From positions 496,001 to 560,000 of the forward strand of contig JADLZK010011196.1 of assembly GCA_015847255.1 (NCBI GenBank): 64,000 nucleotides of DNA. Reading direction: 5' to 3'. This DNA comes from Hyparrhenia diplandra. Lineage: Eukaryota > Streptophyta > Magnoliopsida > Poales > Poaceae. The translations under genes and the position numbers were made by a program. The notes beneath the pieces were generated by a model that did not search any database, was not told the origin of the DNA, and saw only the letters and a list, made by a program, of their open reading frames with translations. This document shows positions 21,829 through 33,689 of this stretch, one piece after another (within the stretch, counting starts at the first letter, position 1; each line of letters opens with the position of its first letter).

Positions 21829-24152
21829 GTGGAAGTATGGAGGCACCGGAGGGATCGAACCAAGGAGGCAAGTCCACCGTCATTTGTGGAAGAGCCGAGG
21901 CCGACAAGCCGAAGCTTTCTCTTGGGTACGGCCAGCGAGAGCACCATCAAGGGTGACGCTACCGATCCCAGAGAAAGGCCGCTAGGACAAGCACGGGCGA
22001 GCCGCAAGAAGGCAAGAGCGAGAAAGGAAGAAGCTAGAAGAGCAAGCTAGCTTGAAGCTCGCCGAGAAGCTCAAAAGAAAAGAGCAAAGAAAGATGATCC
22101 GTGAGGCAAGGGTCGCTAGAAGGGCAGCTAGAGAAAAGCAAAGGCAAGAAGAAGAAGCTTTGAGTCAAGTGAGCTATCAAGTAGCTCAAGATGGAGATGA
22201 TGATGTCTCCTACAACAAGAAGAAGAAGAAGGGAAAGCAAGAAGGAGGAGGGCAGCGTCAACAACAACAAGTTTGTCTTGCCATCTCTTTCAATTATTCT
22301 TCTTATTTGACTAACCGCGACAAGAAGTCATACATCAATGTTCTCGTGGGTAAGTTGCCCAAATTTGATGGGACCAACTATGCCAAATGGAAACACTTGA
22401 TGAGGGCTTACCTTGAAGCACTTCACCCGGTCTTTGGGAAGTTGTGTGTAGTGGATTTCAACCACCGGTGTGAACCCAAAGGCGCCAACAAATGAAGAGC
22501 TAGCTGCTGCCCACATCAATGGCCAAGCTACAAGCATACCCTAAGTGCTCTAGAAGGAAATGAGTACAATAGGGTGATGAATGTCAACATTGCCAAGAAG
22601 ATTTGGGACACCTTGGTGCTTGCACATGAAGGTGTTGACAAAGTGAGGAAAGCAAAGATTGATATGTTGAAAGCAAAGCTCAACCGGTTTGTGATCATTG
22701 ATGGAGAAGGTGCTCAAGAGATGTTTGATAGGTTGATGGTCCTCGTTGGGAAGATTAGAGGATTTGGAGATGAGGATCTTGATGACCACACGGTTGTCAA
22801 GGTTATGCTAGAGGCCTACACACCTAGGAATCCTACCGTGGTAACCTTGATTAGAGACAAGAAGAAGTTTGAGCACTTTACACCCAATGATGTGCTTGGA
22901 AGGTTGATCACTCATGATATGCAAATGGAAGAAGCAAATGAGAGAAAGAAGCTTGGTGAGTTGCAAGCCAAGCTTGAGGGCATCAAGATCAAGGATGTTG
23001 CTCTAAAGGCATCCAAGACAAGCAAGCCATGCTCATCAAACAAGGCAAAGGGCAGCAAGCAAGCATCCAAAAGTCAAGACAAGGAAGTGAAGAAAATGCA
23101 AGAAAATATTGATGAAATCTCTTCCTCAAGTGATGATGAAGAAAATGGGGCTGATTACAAGAAGATTGATGACATGGCCCTATTCATGAAGAAGTATGGC
23201 AAGGGGATGAAGGCAAATGGCTACAAAGTGGTGCAAAGAAGATTCCCAAACAAGAAAAAGAGAACTTGCTTCAATTGTGGCAGCACGAACACTTTGTTGC
23301 CGATTGTCCACATGAGAACAAGAACAACAAATACAAGAAGGACAATGCCAAAGACAAGAAGCAAGACTACAAGAGAAGGGAAGGAACATGGGTGAAGCTC
23401 ACATCGGTCATGAGTGGGACTCAACCAAAGAGACAAGTGAAGAGGAGGATCACATTGCAACATTTGCCATGCAAGAAACCTCTACACCCAAGCTCTTCAA
23501 CAACATGTCCGATGATGAGGATGAGGACCTTGATTCCACTCATGTTTGTCTCATGGCCAAGCATGAGAAGGTAAAAACTAAATCCAAACCCTCTCCCTCT
23601 CTTAGTGATGAATCTAGTGATCTTAGTGAAAGCTCTAGTGAAGATGAATCTAGTGATGATGAAGAATATGTTAGACTCACCAAGAACCTAGATCCCAAAA
23701 CTAGAAGCTTTCTTGCTCAACTAATGGCGGATTTAGAAAGTACCCAAGCGGAGTTGGCAACTAGAGATAGTCAATTGGATAGACTTGAAAAACTCTATGT
23801 TGACAACAAGGATGCTCTTGTAGCCGAGAGAAGTGAGGTGGCTGCCTTGCAAAAGAGCCTAGCTAATGAGCAAGGTAACCATGCTCTCACAAAGAAGGCT
23901 ATGGTATCCCTAAATGGGAAGTATTGTGACTTGCAAAGCAAGCACACCGAGCTTGAAACTCAATATAGTCTTCTTTGGGAGAGCAACTCACATCTCTCAA
24001 CCACAAAAGATACTTCTACTCCCTCCACTAGTCAAGGTTGTGGAAAATGCTATAATGTTGATATGAGTGTTTATGCCACTAACCTTGCAAATATGAAAGC
24101 AATGGAGAAAGAGATCACTAGACTCACGGCTATGATGAGAAAAAGAAGGTGA
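21829..24152 (+). pseudogene. SIRE-type gag region (frame-broken)
   Basis: Pieces in several frames together give a gag-like protein. They are a lysine- and glutamine-rich coiled-coil start (22052-22260), the copia gag motif KLPKFDGTNYAKWKHLM (about 22350-22400), a helical block at 22574-23260, and a zinc knuckle beginning CFNCGS at about 23269. A frame change then falls inside the knuckle, and the expected H and second C residues continue in the next frame (HFVADCPHENKN). A further acidic, serine-rich and coiled-coil segment follows at 23388-24150 (ELATRDSQLDRLEKLY). Typical SIRE gag proteins are long and end with such coiled coils. Confidence 0.8.
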
Positions 24153-24769
24153 AAACAAAGAAAGTCACAATGAGCAATAAAGTTGAGGCTCCAAAGAAGC
24201 CCAATTACATTGATGGGAGAAATCCAAGAATCAAGGATGGACTTGGACACAAACAAGAAAACAAGACCAATGGTCGAAAGATGATCAATGGTGTTGAATG
24301 TGTAAAATTCTTGAGCAAAGGCACGCGAGGAGGAACAGAGAGACGCACAGGCGCCGGACACAAGCCAACCCGAGCTGCACTTGGCGCCACGCGGCGGTGC
24401 CGCGGTGCCTGAGGGACGCAAGCGTGCGCCCCCAATTAAAGGGAAGGTCACCTACTGCCTCAGCTCAGAATAGACCCAAGAAGAGGGTCCCAAAGGGCTG
24501 TGAAGAAGGTCCGTAAGTCGAAAATCTTGTGCAGGCTACTCCAAGAAGCAACTCCTATCAATGGAAGGCAAAAGCAAGCAAGTTGAACTTCAATCCTTGC
24601 TTTGAAGTGAAGGCAAACAGCAGGGGGGAGGTGTTTGCAAAGTACTTGGGCAGTGAAAAGAAGCTTTATAGCAACACCTCTATATGGGTTCCCAAAGTTC
24701 TTGTGACAAAGGTAAAAGGTCCCAAGAATCTTGGGGGACCTAAACTTGTGAACTAAACTTGTTTTGCAG

Positions 24770-25330
24770 GCATACTCCTCCGGTGGGTCAAGTTGGGTGT
24801 TTGACAAATTATTTTGTACAAATCATATGACCAGGAGAAAGGAGTATGTTCTCATCATACTCCCAAACCAATGACGATAGGAACAACATAAGGTTTGGAA
24901 ATGATGATGTGAGAAGTGTGATCGGTCTTGGTAACGTTGCTATCACAACCGAGCATAATATTTCAGATGTATTGCATGTTGATTCGTTGGGATACAACTT
25001 GTTGTCGGTCTCACAATTGTGTGAGAAAGGCTACAATTGTCTCTTTACGGATGTTGGTGTGGAAGTCTTTCGCAGGAAGGATTCCTCTGTTGTCTTTACA
25101 GGAAAACTCAAGAATAAGCTTTACTTAGTTGATTTCCACAAAAGTGAGGCTAAGCTTGATACTGTCTAATGGCAAAATCTAGCATGGGGCTGGTTATGGC
25201 ATCGCCGTCTAGCACATGTTGGCATGAGGAACTTGGCCAACTGCGTAAAAGACAACCACATCATTGGACTAACAAACATTGACTTTGACAAAGACAGGAT
25301 ATGTGGACCTTGCCAAGCCGGAAAGCAAGT
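24770..25330 (+). pseudogene. Aspartic protease and gag-pre-integrase region
   Basis: GGSSWVFD and CTNHMT at about 24780-24835 mark the copia protease start, but the D-S/T-G catalytic triad reads D-K-L-F, so the active site is broken as written. Following blocks include DVLHVDSLGYNLLSVSQLC (about 24965-25022) and the pre-integrase HRRLAHVGMRNL (about 25205), with C-x2-C (ICGPCQAGK, about 25300), together forming an HHCC zinc site. Confidence 0.8.
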
Positions 25331-25339
25331 AGGTACACC

Positions 25340-25850
25340 TCACCCACCAAAGAGCTTGATGACCACTACTCAACCCTTGGAGTTGATACACATGGATCTC
25401 TTTGGACCGGTGGCCTACCTTAGCATCGGGGTAACAAATATGGACTTGTTATTGTTGATGATTATTCCGCTTCACTTGGGTTTTCTTTGTCTTTGATAAG
25501 TGCCAGGTACAAGAGAAGGTGAAGACATTCATCAAGAGGGCACAAAGAGAATTCGATCTTCCTGTCAAGAGAATAAGAAGTGACAATGGGACCGAATTCA
25601 AGAACACCCAAGTTGAAGAGTATCTTGATGAAGAGGGCATCAAGCATGAATTCTCAGCTGCATATACCCCTCAACAAAATGGTGTAGTAGAGAGGAAGAA
25701 CCGTACACTCATAGAGATGGCAAGGACAATGCTTGATGAGTACAAGACTTGGACATCTTTTGGTGCGAAGCTATCAACACCGCTTGTCATGCCATCAACC
25801 GTCTCTATCTACACAAGAAACTCAAGAAGACTTCATATGAGCTCTTAACT
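25340..25850 (+). pseudogene. Integrase core (rve) of SIRE-type element
   Basis: LELIHMDLFGPV (about 25375-25415) carries the first catalytic aspartate. IRSDNGTEFKN (about 25570-25605) carries the second, and AYTPQQNGVVERKNRTLIE (about 25655-25715) carries the catalytic glutamate. A frame change separates the first two near 25440-25510. Confidence 0.88.
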
Positions 25851-26569
25851 TAGGTAACAAGCCAAAGGTGTCATACTTTTAGGGTGTTTGGGTGCAAATG
25901 TTTCATTTTGAACAAAAGGCCCCGAACCTCTAAGTTTGCACCTAAAGTTGATGAAGGTTTTCTTCTTGGTTATGGATCAAATGAGCATGCCTATCGTGTT
26001 TTCAATCAAACCTTGGGTAGGGTTGAGATCACTATAGATGTGACATTTGATGAATCTAACGGCTCTCAAGTAGAGCAAGTTGATCAAAGTGTTGTAGGAA
26101 AGGAAGATCCACCTTGTGAGGCAATCAAGCAACTAGCTATTGGTGACATAAGGCCTCAAGAAGATCAAGCAAATGAAGAGGAGGATCCACCGGTTGTTCT
26201 TTGCACAAGATTCGGCGGCGTACTCAAAAAGACCAAGTGCGGCACACACCTCTTTGGAAGTGCCAGTAGCGGCGGTGCCGCACAAACGCGGCGGCAGTGC
26301 CACCTACCGGCGGCAAAGAATCGATCCACCTACATCACCCATTCAACCACTTGATCTTGCACCAATACTTGAAGCTAATGATGAATATGATGAAGATCAA
26401 GAAGAACAAGCTGAAGGCGTTGATCATCCACGACTACGACAAAGCGGTTCAGCGGGATCATCCGTTGACAACATCCTTGGGGAGTCTTGAAGGGAGTGAC
26501 CACTCGATCTCATTTAGCTGCTTTTGCCAACATTTCTCGTTTGTTTCCTCTTTGGAACCATGAAAGTAG

Positions 26570-27460
26570 ATGATGCTCTCAGGATCGGATTGGGTGTTGG
26601 CCATGCAAGAAGAGCTCAACAACTTCAAGAGAAATGAAGTTTGGGAGCTAGTGGAAAGACCCAAGGCGAACATCATTGGTACCAAGTGGGTCTTCCGCAA
26701 CAAGCAAGATGAAGATGGGTTGGTGACAAGAAACAAAGCAAGATTGGTGGCTCAAGGCTTCACTCAAGTAGAGGGCTTGGACTTTGATGAAACCTATGCA
26801 CCCGGTGGCAAGACTAGAAGCAATTCGCATTCTTCTAGCCTTATTTGCCCATCATGACTTCAAGCTGTACCAAATGGATGTCAAGTGCATTCCTCAATGG
26901 TAAAGCTACAAGAGGAAGTATATGTTGAGCAACCACCGGTTTTTGAAGACCCCAAGTTTCCCAACCACGTCTACAAGCTCCATAAGGCGCTCTATGGGCT
27001 TAAGCAAGCACCTAGAGCATGGTATGAATGCCTTAAAGAATTCTTGCTCAAACAAGGCTTTGAAATAGGCAAAGCTGATCCTACTCTCTTCACTCATAAA
27101 GTTAGCAATGATATCTTTGTATGCCAAATATATGTCGATGACATAATATTTGGTAGCACTAACAATATGTATGTTGAGCAATTTAGTAGGACAATGACCA
27201 AGAGATTTGAGATGTCCATGATGGGTGAGCTGAAGTACTTCCTCGGGTTTCAAGTCAAGCAAATGGAGGAAGGGACATTCATTAGCCAAACAAAGTACAC
27301 CCACGATATGCTAAAGAAGTTTGACATGGTGAAGGCCAAGCCTATCAAAACACCAATGCCAAGCAATGGACATCTTGATCTTGATGAGGAGGGTCCAAGC
27401 CGTGGACATGAAGGTATATCGCTCCATGATTGGATCCCTACTTTACCTTTGTGCATCTAG
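26570..27460 (+). pseudogene. Reverse transcriptase of SIRE-type element
   Basis: The N-terminal part (26570-26850) contains KWVFRNKQDEDG and ARLVAQGFTQVEG. The catalytic part (26885-27460) contains LYGLKQAPRAWYE and the polymerase aspartate pair in VCQIYVDDIIFGST. Frames shift near 26840-26885. Confidence 0.92.
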
Positions 27461-28090
27461 GCCGGACATAATGCTTAGTGTGTGTATGTGTGCTTTCGTT
27501 TTCAAGCTAATCTAAAGGAATGTCACTATGTGGCTGTTAAGAGAATCTTGAGATACTTAGTACACACTCCTAACCTTGGCTTGTGGTATCCCAAAGGGTT
27601 CCAAGTTCAATCTACTTGGCTATTGATTCCTCGACTATGCTAGGTTGCAAAGTAGATAGAAAAAGCACTTCGGGGACATGTCAATTCCTTGGGACGGTCC
27701 TTAGTGTCTTGGAGCTCTAAGAAGCAAAATTGTGTAGCCCTTTCCACCGCCCGAGGCCGAGTATGTTGCAGCGCATGCATGTTGTGCTCAACTACTTTGG
27801 ATGAAGCAAACCTTAAAAGATTACGGATGTCAATTCACAAAGATACCTCTTCTTTGTGACAATGAGAGTGCCATCAAACTAGCAAACAATCCGGTAGCAC
27901 ACTCTAGAACAAAACACATAGACATCCGTCATCACTTCTTGAGAGACCACGGGCGAAAGGAGATATCGCAATTCGCCATGTGAGCACCGAAAAGCAACTA
28001 GCCGATATCTTCACCAAGCCTCTCGATGAGTCAAGGTTTTTTGCTTTGCGTAGTGAGCTAAATATTCTCGATTCTCGTAACTTGGTTTGA
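27461..28090 (+). pseudogene. RNase H end of the copia polyprotein
   Basis: Blocks seen are CDNESAIKLANNPVAHSRTK and HIDIRHHFLRDH (27850-27950), then in another frame STEKQLADIFTKPLDESRF (about 27985-28040), ending at a stop at 28088-28090. These are the usual copia RNase H and C-terminal blocks. Several frame changes precede them (27470-27800). Confidence 0.85.
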
Positions 28091-29339
28091 ATTCAAGCAC
28101 ACATGCAACTGTTTGAGACACTAGATCGACATAGGAAAAGTTTGTGAAAACTTTCATATTGTGTTTCAAAAGATTTCAAATTCTAATCCGAAATTCAATG
28201 CCATAGTTCTGTATTGATGATTTGTCCATGGCAATGAATCTTGGTGTCTCTGTGTCTAAGTTTGAGGAGAAACAAGTCAGAAGTGGCAATATATATGCAG
28301 GACAGCAGGCTGGTGCGGCAATGCCGCGTGCCTGCTGTAGCGGTGCAGCGTAAAACGCGGCGATAGCGCCCAGCAACGATGCAGCGCCCTAGGGGTTTCG
28401 ATCCGGCTCTGTCCGAACCGTTTTGGGCCAAAATTTTCTTCTTTCCTTTTCTACCCCCCGCCCAACCGGTTTTCTTCTCTTCTCCTCTCCCGTCACCGCG
28501 CCCTCTCTCTCTCTCTCTCCCGTAGCGTGAAGGAAGGGGCCGCCCGTCGCTGCCAGCCGCACCTGGCCGCTCGCTCCCGCCAGCGCCGGCGATGCGCCGT
28601 TGCCCCGCCGAGCCATCCTCTCCGTCTACGGCCGGCCCTGCTCCCTTCTCCCCGAGCGGCTTCTCTTCTTTCCCCTTCAATCAACGAGGTACAACCTAAC
28701 CTAACCATGAAGTTCTTGCCCGATCTATGGATTTTGTAGAAGTTTCTTGTGGATTTGTGTTGATTAGTGATGTATGAACACTAGGAAAGTGGTTTGGTAG
28801 ATTGGAACCAATGGATTTCGTGTTTTAATTATTTAAGTGATTAAGAGGAAGAGGATGTTGGTAACTCCAACATGAAACCTAACAGTTTCTTGCTGATTTG
28901 AACAGCGCATACCTCTCAAAGCACTTATCGAATTAAGATGGGAAATCGATTGATTTAAAATACCAAAGAAATATTTTCACTAGAGTTCATAACTATATTG
29001 AATCCATGGGAAATTTCTCACAATTTAAGATTTGGACTATGAAATTGTAATAGACATGTATATTGGGTGAGATAGATGTATTAGAAAGGGATTGAAAAGT
29101 AAAAATCGATGATTTGAGCAGCAGGGGAGCGGCGGTGCGCGTGCATGACACGGCGAGTGCCGTGCATGCTTGTGGCGATGCCGTGCCTCTAACAGCGGCG
29201 ATCTTGCGCGCCCCGTGATTTCACCCTGGACGGCTTGCTCTTGTCATCAATTTTCACTTTTCTAATCTTTCTCCTACATATGTTTGGACAATGCACACTA
29301 TTACGGCGAGTTTCTTACCATAATCCTATCTTTGGCATA
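28091..29339. other. SIRE internal spacer between pol and ORF3
   Basis: Non-coding internal region with a CT repeat at about 28505-28520, GC-rich gcggcg/gccgc motif clusters at 28310-28390 and 29110-29215, and AT-rich stretches. A possible splice acceptor region precedes ORF3, but no specific site was fixed. Confidence 0.5.
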
Positions 29340-30940
29340 GATGGACCCACGGAAGTGATCCTCATGGCAAGAGAGCGAGGAGGGTCAAAGTGATTGCGAG
29401 AAGGGGCGAGAGGAAGAAAGAATCCGAACATGGCGGGGAGGCGGTGGTGCGGCTCGGCTCCACAGAGGAGCGGTTCTGGCCGGTATGGGTACACTATTGT
29501 ACTGCGGGGGGAACAAGGCACTCCAGACCACCCTCTAGTATTTGATAACTTGACTACATGCGGCGGGTTGAGGTGTGTTTGAGATGACCGCACACATCAA
29601 TGACCCACCAATCCCAGTGGTGAGTTATTTGAAGAAGCAAAGGGAGGTTCTTGATGCTAGAGCTATCAATGTTTATGCGAGAGGAGCGGCGGGAAGGCAT
29701 TGATGAGAGGTTTTGGGCAGCCTTTCATTCAAACTTTACCCGACGGTCCTTCTCCACTCCACAAAGAGCAAGATCACCACGATGCACTACATTGACTTTG
29801 AGAGGATGAGAGATAGAGAGGAGGATGCATTTGATGAGGCCATAGAAGCATGTGAGAAGTTTGAGCCGGCGGACATCATGTCATTCGGGCATGATTAGAA
29901 TGAAGAGATCCTTAGTCGGTTTCATGCCACCTACTACTTTGGGGACAGGCCTTACGATACTATCCTTTGGATGCCCGACGGGGAGGCACTACGAGTTAGT
30001 TGACTTTGTCACATTACGTCGGATACTTGGCTTTGGGGCTGACCACGGGAGTACACAGATATCCATGAGTTAGACCCTATTGAAGCCAAGGCCAGGGGAT
30101 TCTTTGGGCTGATCGGGGATTGCTTGGCAAGAGGAAGGGGTTGAAGGACTTCTTCTATGTGATGAACAACCTCTGCAGGTGTACCATTGATCCCAAGGAT
30201 GGGGCGGCCTCGATGTGAATGGCTATGCTAGGAATGTGCTTGCTCATTTCGGGAATGATGAAACTTTCAATGTTGGAAAGTTCATTTGGAGACAACTAGC
30301 AAATGCCTTGGGCGATGCTAGGAGGAATCGCCATATGCTCCCTACATCATGTTTATGATTGAGAGGGTTTCGGGAACATTTATCCCAAGGATTGCTTTCA
30401 CCACAGTCTACAATATTGAGAAGACCCATGGCTTAGATGGAGGGAAGACCGGTGGCGAGCCGGATCATCGGCGGGGAGGCACCTCGGTGGGCAGAGAGGA
30501 CTTGGAGGAGCCATCTAGCTCTAGGCCCGGGGAGGCACGAGGAAGTGCGGATCCAAGGCGAGGAAGTGGATCAAGGCTATCTTTGGGCATTGCTCTTATG
30601 CATCTCGGCCAGACCTATGAGCTTCGCGGGGGAGGTGAGACAGGCCTTCAAGAGTGTCGGGGAGAAGCAAGGACTCCCGGTTCCTCCGTCTATCCCTAGA
30701 CCACCTCGGTACACCCGACCTTCCGAGCTTTCGACCACTAGCGGCTCAGATCGGGACTTGTCGACATGCTTGGTTCGATTGCGCGGACGATTCCAGCTCG
30801 GCGCTCCACTGCGTCGCTCCACGCAGCCGGTGCTACTATCTCGAGGAGGACGAGGACCACGGCTTCCATCTTTGAGGACACCGGTGAGGAGTGACTCGCT
30901 TCTTTCTTCTCTTTTCTATGATCTTTTTGGTGCTTGACGC
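29340..30940 (+). pseudogene. Envelope-like ORF3 region of SIRE-type element
   Basis: Downstream of pol lie several overlapping frames whose pieces look like one broken protein: MHYIDFERMRDREED (29780s), DIHELDPIEAKARGFFGLIG (about 30062-30120), LKDFFYVMNNLCRCTIDPKDG (about 30140-30205) and NVGKFIWRQLANALGDARRN (about 30265-30325). SIRE elements carry such 3' ORFs, often called envelope-like; their function is unproven. No clear membrane segment was seen in the readable parts. Confidence 0.6.
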
Positions 30941-31602
30941 CAAAGGGGGAGAAAAATTAGAAGAAATGAGGGGGTCAAACTTTTCGAGTTTAGATCTTTT
31001 GAGAGTAGCTTGTTAGGTGTGAGTTTGAGAGAAACTCTATTTTATGTAATAATGTCACCTATGACTTGTTATTTTCTCGGATTTGGTCGTTTGATTGCTT
31101 AAACTCGTTTTTTATATATCTTCTTTGCTTGCTTAGATTGCTAATCTCGTCATATATCTTTGTGGTTGATGTTAAATGCATGCATGCGTGCGATAGGCGC
31201 GGCGATTACCGCCCCACCAGCGCGGCGATTGCAGCGCACAAGACATCGCATGCAGCACACCCCTCGATGTGCTTCGATCTATTTAACTTGTCATATGCAT
31301 CACGGATATATTTGTATAACACTTTGTTGAGCACCCACGGTAATCATGGATGTAGGGAGGCCTTACACTACTTCTAAATGTGTGACTTGACTTTCATGTC
31401 AAAATGAGAATTCAAATCTCTTCCACACATTTAGGGGAGGACTCACTACACCTAAATATGTGAAAATTGACCTCTTATGTCAATATTGAGAATTCAAATC
31501 TCACTCACATATTTAGGGGAGGTTCCTACATTCTTGATCTTAAGTAATCTAAGTTTGACTTTACATCTTATGTAAGCTCTAATTTGGTTGTCATCAATCA
31601 CC

Positions 31603-31615
31603 AAAAAGGGGGAGA
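31603..31615 (+). other. Polypurine tract
   Basis: aaaaagggggaga directly precedes the 3' LTR, where plus-strand DNA synthesis is primed. Confidence 0.85.
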
Positions 31616-31616
31616 T

Positions 31617-32976
31617 TGTAAGTGCAATCAAGCTCTAAGTGGGTTTTTGGCGTTGATGACCACCGAATTAGGGGACTAATGAGATTTTACGAAGATGACA
31701 TGCGAGGGATTAAAATATGGAGTTGGTGAACAGGTCCAAAGGTACCAAATACGCTAGACAATGGTGTTTTCGGATCAAGGCGTTTAAATTACTTTATGTT
31801 TTGAATCTTGAGTTTAGGAAATGCCGGACTATTAAGAGGGATCATAGGATTCTCGGGTATCGTGGACCAAGTGCTCTAAACATCAAATCCGGACACCACA
31901 CACAACTCCAAGCGACGACCCAAACAAATCACCGTGTTTCACACGCCTCACTGTCGGTCCGGGCGGCGATGCAACGCGCAATGATCTTGGCAGTGCGGCG
32001 CCACTGCTTGGCGATGCAGCGTGTCGATCTTGGCGAGTGCCACACTTAATCGTACCGTTGGGTCGGTGGGGGTATAAATACCCATTCTACCCCTCCCCAA
32101 CGGTCACCGGCTCACTTTCTTCTTCCTCCCGACCGAACAGCCGGGGAGACCACCTTTTGCTCTCTCTCTCACCTCCATTGAAGCACCTTGAGCTCCCCAC
32201 TCAATCTCTCACTTCCCACAGGATTTTTGAGGAAACTTGCTGCAAACTTCGATTGGAGACCGGATCTACTACTTCCCCACTCAAAAGAGCATTTGGTTCA
32301 CGTTTGGCCGGAACCCTAGGGTTCTTTACTCTTGGAGCTTGCTCCTAGACGGCTAAGCGTCGCCCTTGAGCTTGCCCCCCCTTCGTGTGGCAGCCTTGGG
32401 AGGTTTGTAACCTCATTCTACAGCAATACATTACCCCACATCTCTAGGGTTAACTCCTAGACTTGTGAACGAGGGAAAAGGCAAGCCGGTGGGCAAGCCA
32501 AGCCTTGTGTGGCAACCTCAACAACGTGGGCGTAACCCGGCTTTGTGTGGCGCGGTGAACCACGGGTTAAATCCTTGTGTCACCTTGTCCCTTTACTTTT
32601 GTTGCATATTTGTCTTGTGAGAAAGGGCTTCGACCCGATCTACTTTGTGGCAAGGTTTCTGCCAGCTAGAGCTTGTGTTGTGTGAGATACTTGTGTGTGC
32701 GGGAACCTAGGTAAATCATCTCCAAGCAAGTGGAAGCACGCAGATTCACCGAGGTCACTTACGTGAAGTGACCTGCGGCAATCTACCGCCCGGGGGCAGC
32801 GGCGGTGCCGCCCACGGCTGAAGAAGTGCTATTTCTCGGTTTCTGTCACTCTCTGTTTCTCACTCGCGGCAGTGCCGCCACCTGGTGTTGTCTGACAGAG
32901 CTTGTGAGTTTCAACAGGTCGATTTTCAGGGGCTAAGCCTATTCACCCCCCCTCTAGGCTTCCATCAGATCCTACA
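31617..32976 (+). repeat. 3' LTR of SIRE-type element
   Basis: About 1,360 bp, from tgtaagtgc to cctaca, collinear with the 5' LTR. TATA box at 32073-32080. The GC-rich motif region (31940-32040) aligns poorly with the 5' LTR, whereas the flanking parts are nearly identical. Confidence 0.93.
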
Positions 32977-32981
32977 ATCAT

Positions 32982-33610
32982 ATCTTGTATGTTGCAGGAG
33001 ATGGGATCAAAATAAATAGTAGATGCGTGTAGCGCAGCACTTTCAGACAAATTCTTCAAACGATTTTGCATACGTATACACCCTGCAGTAATAAGCTTCA
33101 AACATCATTGATGGTGATCGCTACGAACTGCCTACAGGCGACAATACACACCGTGAAACATTATTAATTGATGCTTTACTACTCTGAACCTGTAAGTCCC
33201 TGGTTGCTACGGTACAATTTCATTATATATGCGAGCAAGCCATACAGTGAAAGCAGTCACCTGACACAAAAAGCATTGTTGCATCGCGCGTCATGGTTAC
33301 GTCGCCCCGTCATTGAGAGAGAGCCGTAAGGAGTTCAACAGAGAAACGGGGAGTGGGTGGAAAGTGAACCTGGAGCTTGTACACGCCGCCGTAGACATCG
33401 AGCGCCTGGATGTGGAAAGAGTCGGCACACGGGCGCCAGTATGTGCGTGCCTGCTGTATTGTTGGCTCGGCCACCGCACAGCTGCCTGGCGGCGGGTGCC
33501 AAGTCGATCCATCCGGAGGCCGTGCCCTATTTTTCCTCCGTTGCAATATCTCGTCGGGCAGGTGAAAGGATAGCCCACGATGATCGCTCTAGGCTGGAGG
33601 GCAAATTCTG
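32982..33610. other. Helitron-like block right of SIRE; GC-rich segment 33240-33610
   Basis: After AT-rich sequence, a GC-rich island has long frames on both strands. On minus the frame at 33310-33546 includes ALDVYGGVYKLQVHFP, which looks protein-like, but I cannot name the family. It may be a host exon captured by the Helitron. Confidence 0.3.
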
Positions 33611-33689
33611 GCTATACGTAGATTGAGCTTCTTTTAATAATAATATAGTAATATAATAACGATAGAGGTGGGTATTTTTTTTTTTTTAT

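Larger units (their letters stand above)
20407..32976 (+). mobile_element. Complete Ty1-copia retrotransposon, SIRE/Maximus type, 12.57 kb
   Basis: Bordered by two long LTRs (20407-21791 and 31617-32976), each starting tgtaagtgc and ending cctaca. The 5-bp target duplication atcat flanks it (20402-20406 and 32977-32981). Internal order is gag, protease, integrase, reverse transcriptase, RNase H, then a long extra region with an envelope-like ORF. Integrase before reverse transcriptase is the Ty1-copia order. The large size and the extra 3' ORF region fit the SIRE clade. The polyprotein is broken by many frame changes, so the copy as written cannot be autonomous. The insertion lies within the minus-strand Helitron-like element. 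Confidence 0.93.
17134..33667 (-). mobile_element. Helitron-like element on minus strand, split by a SIRE retrotransposon
   Basis: On the minus strand the left border reads as a Helitron 3' end: a hairpin with 9-bp arms (aacccgtgc / gcacgggtt, 17144-17165) and 4-nt loop, a short spacer, then CTAG (17137 to 17134) followed by host T. The likely 5' start on the minus strand is a tctatcgttattatatta-type sequence near 33667, similar to 5' ends of grass Helitrons. The base before it is not the expected A, so this end is uncertain. Removing the SIRE insertion leaves about 4 kb. No helicase or Rep domain was seen, so it would be non-autonomous. The GC-rich segment at 33240-33610 could be captured host DNA. 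Confidence 0.45.

Noticed and set aside
28195..28680. 161-codon minus-strand gene
   Set aside because: It lies inside the retrotransposon spacer, is low-complexity and overlaps other frames.
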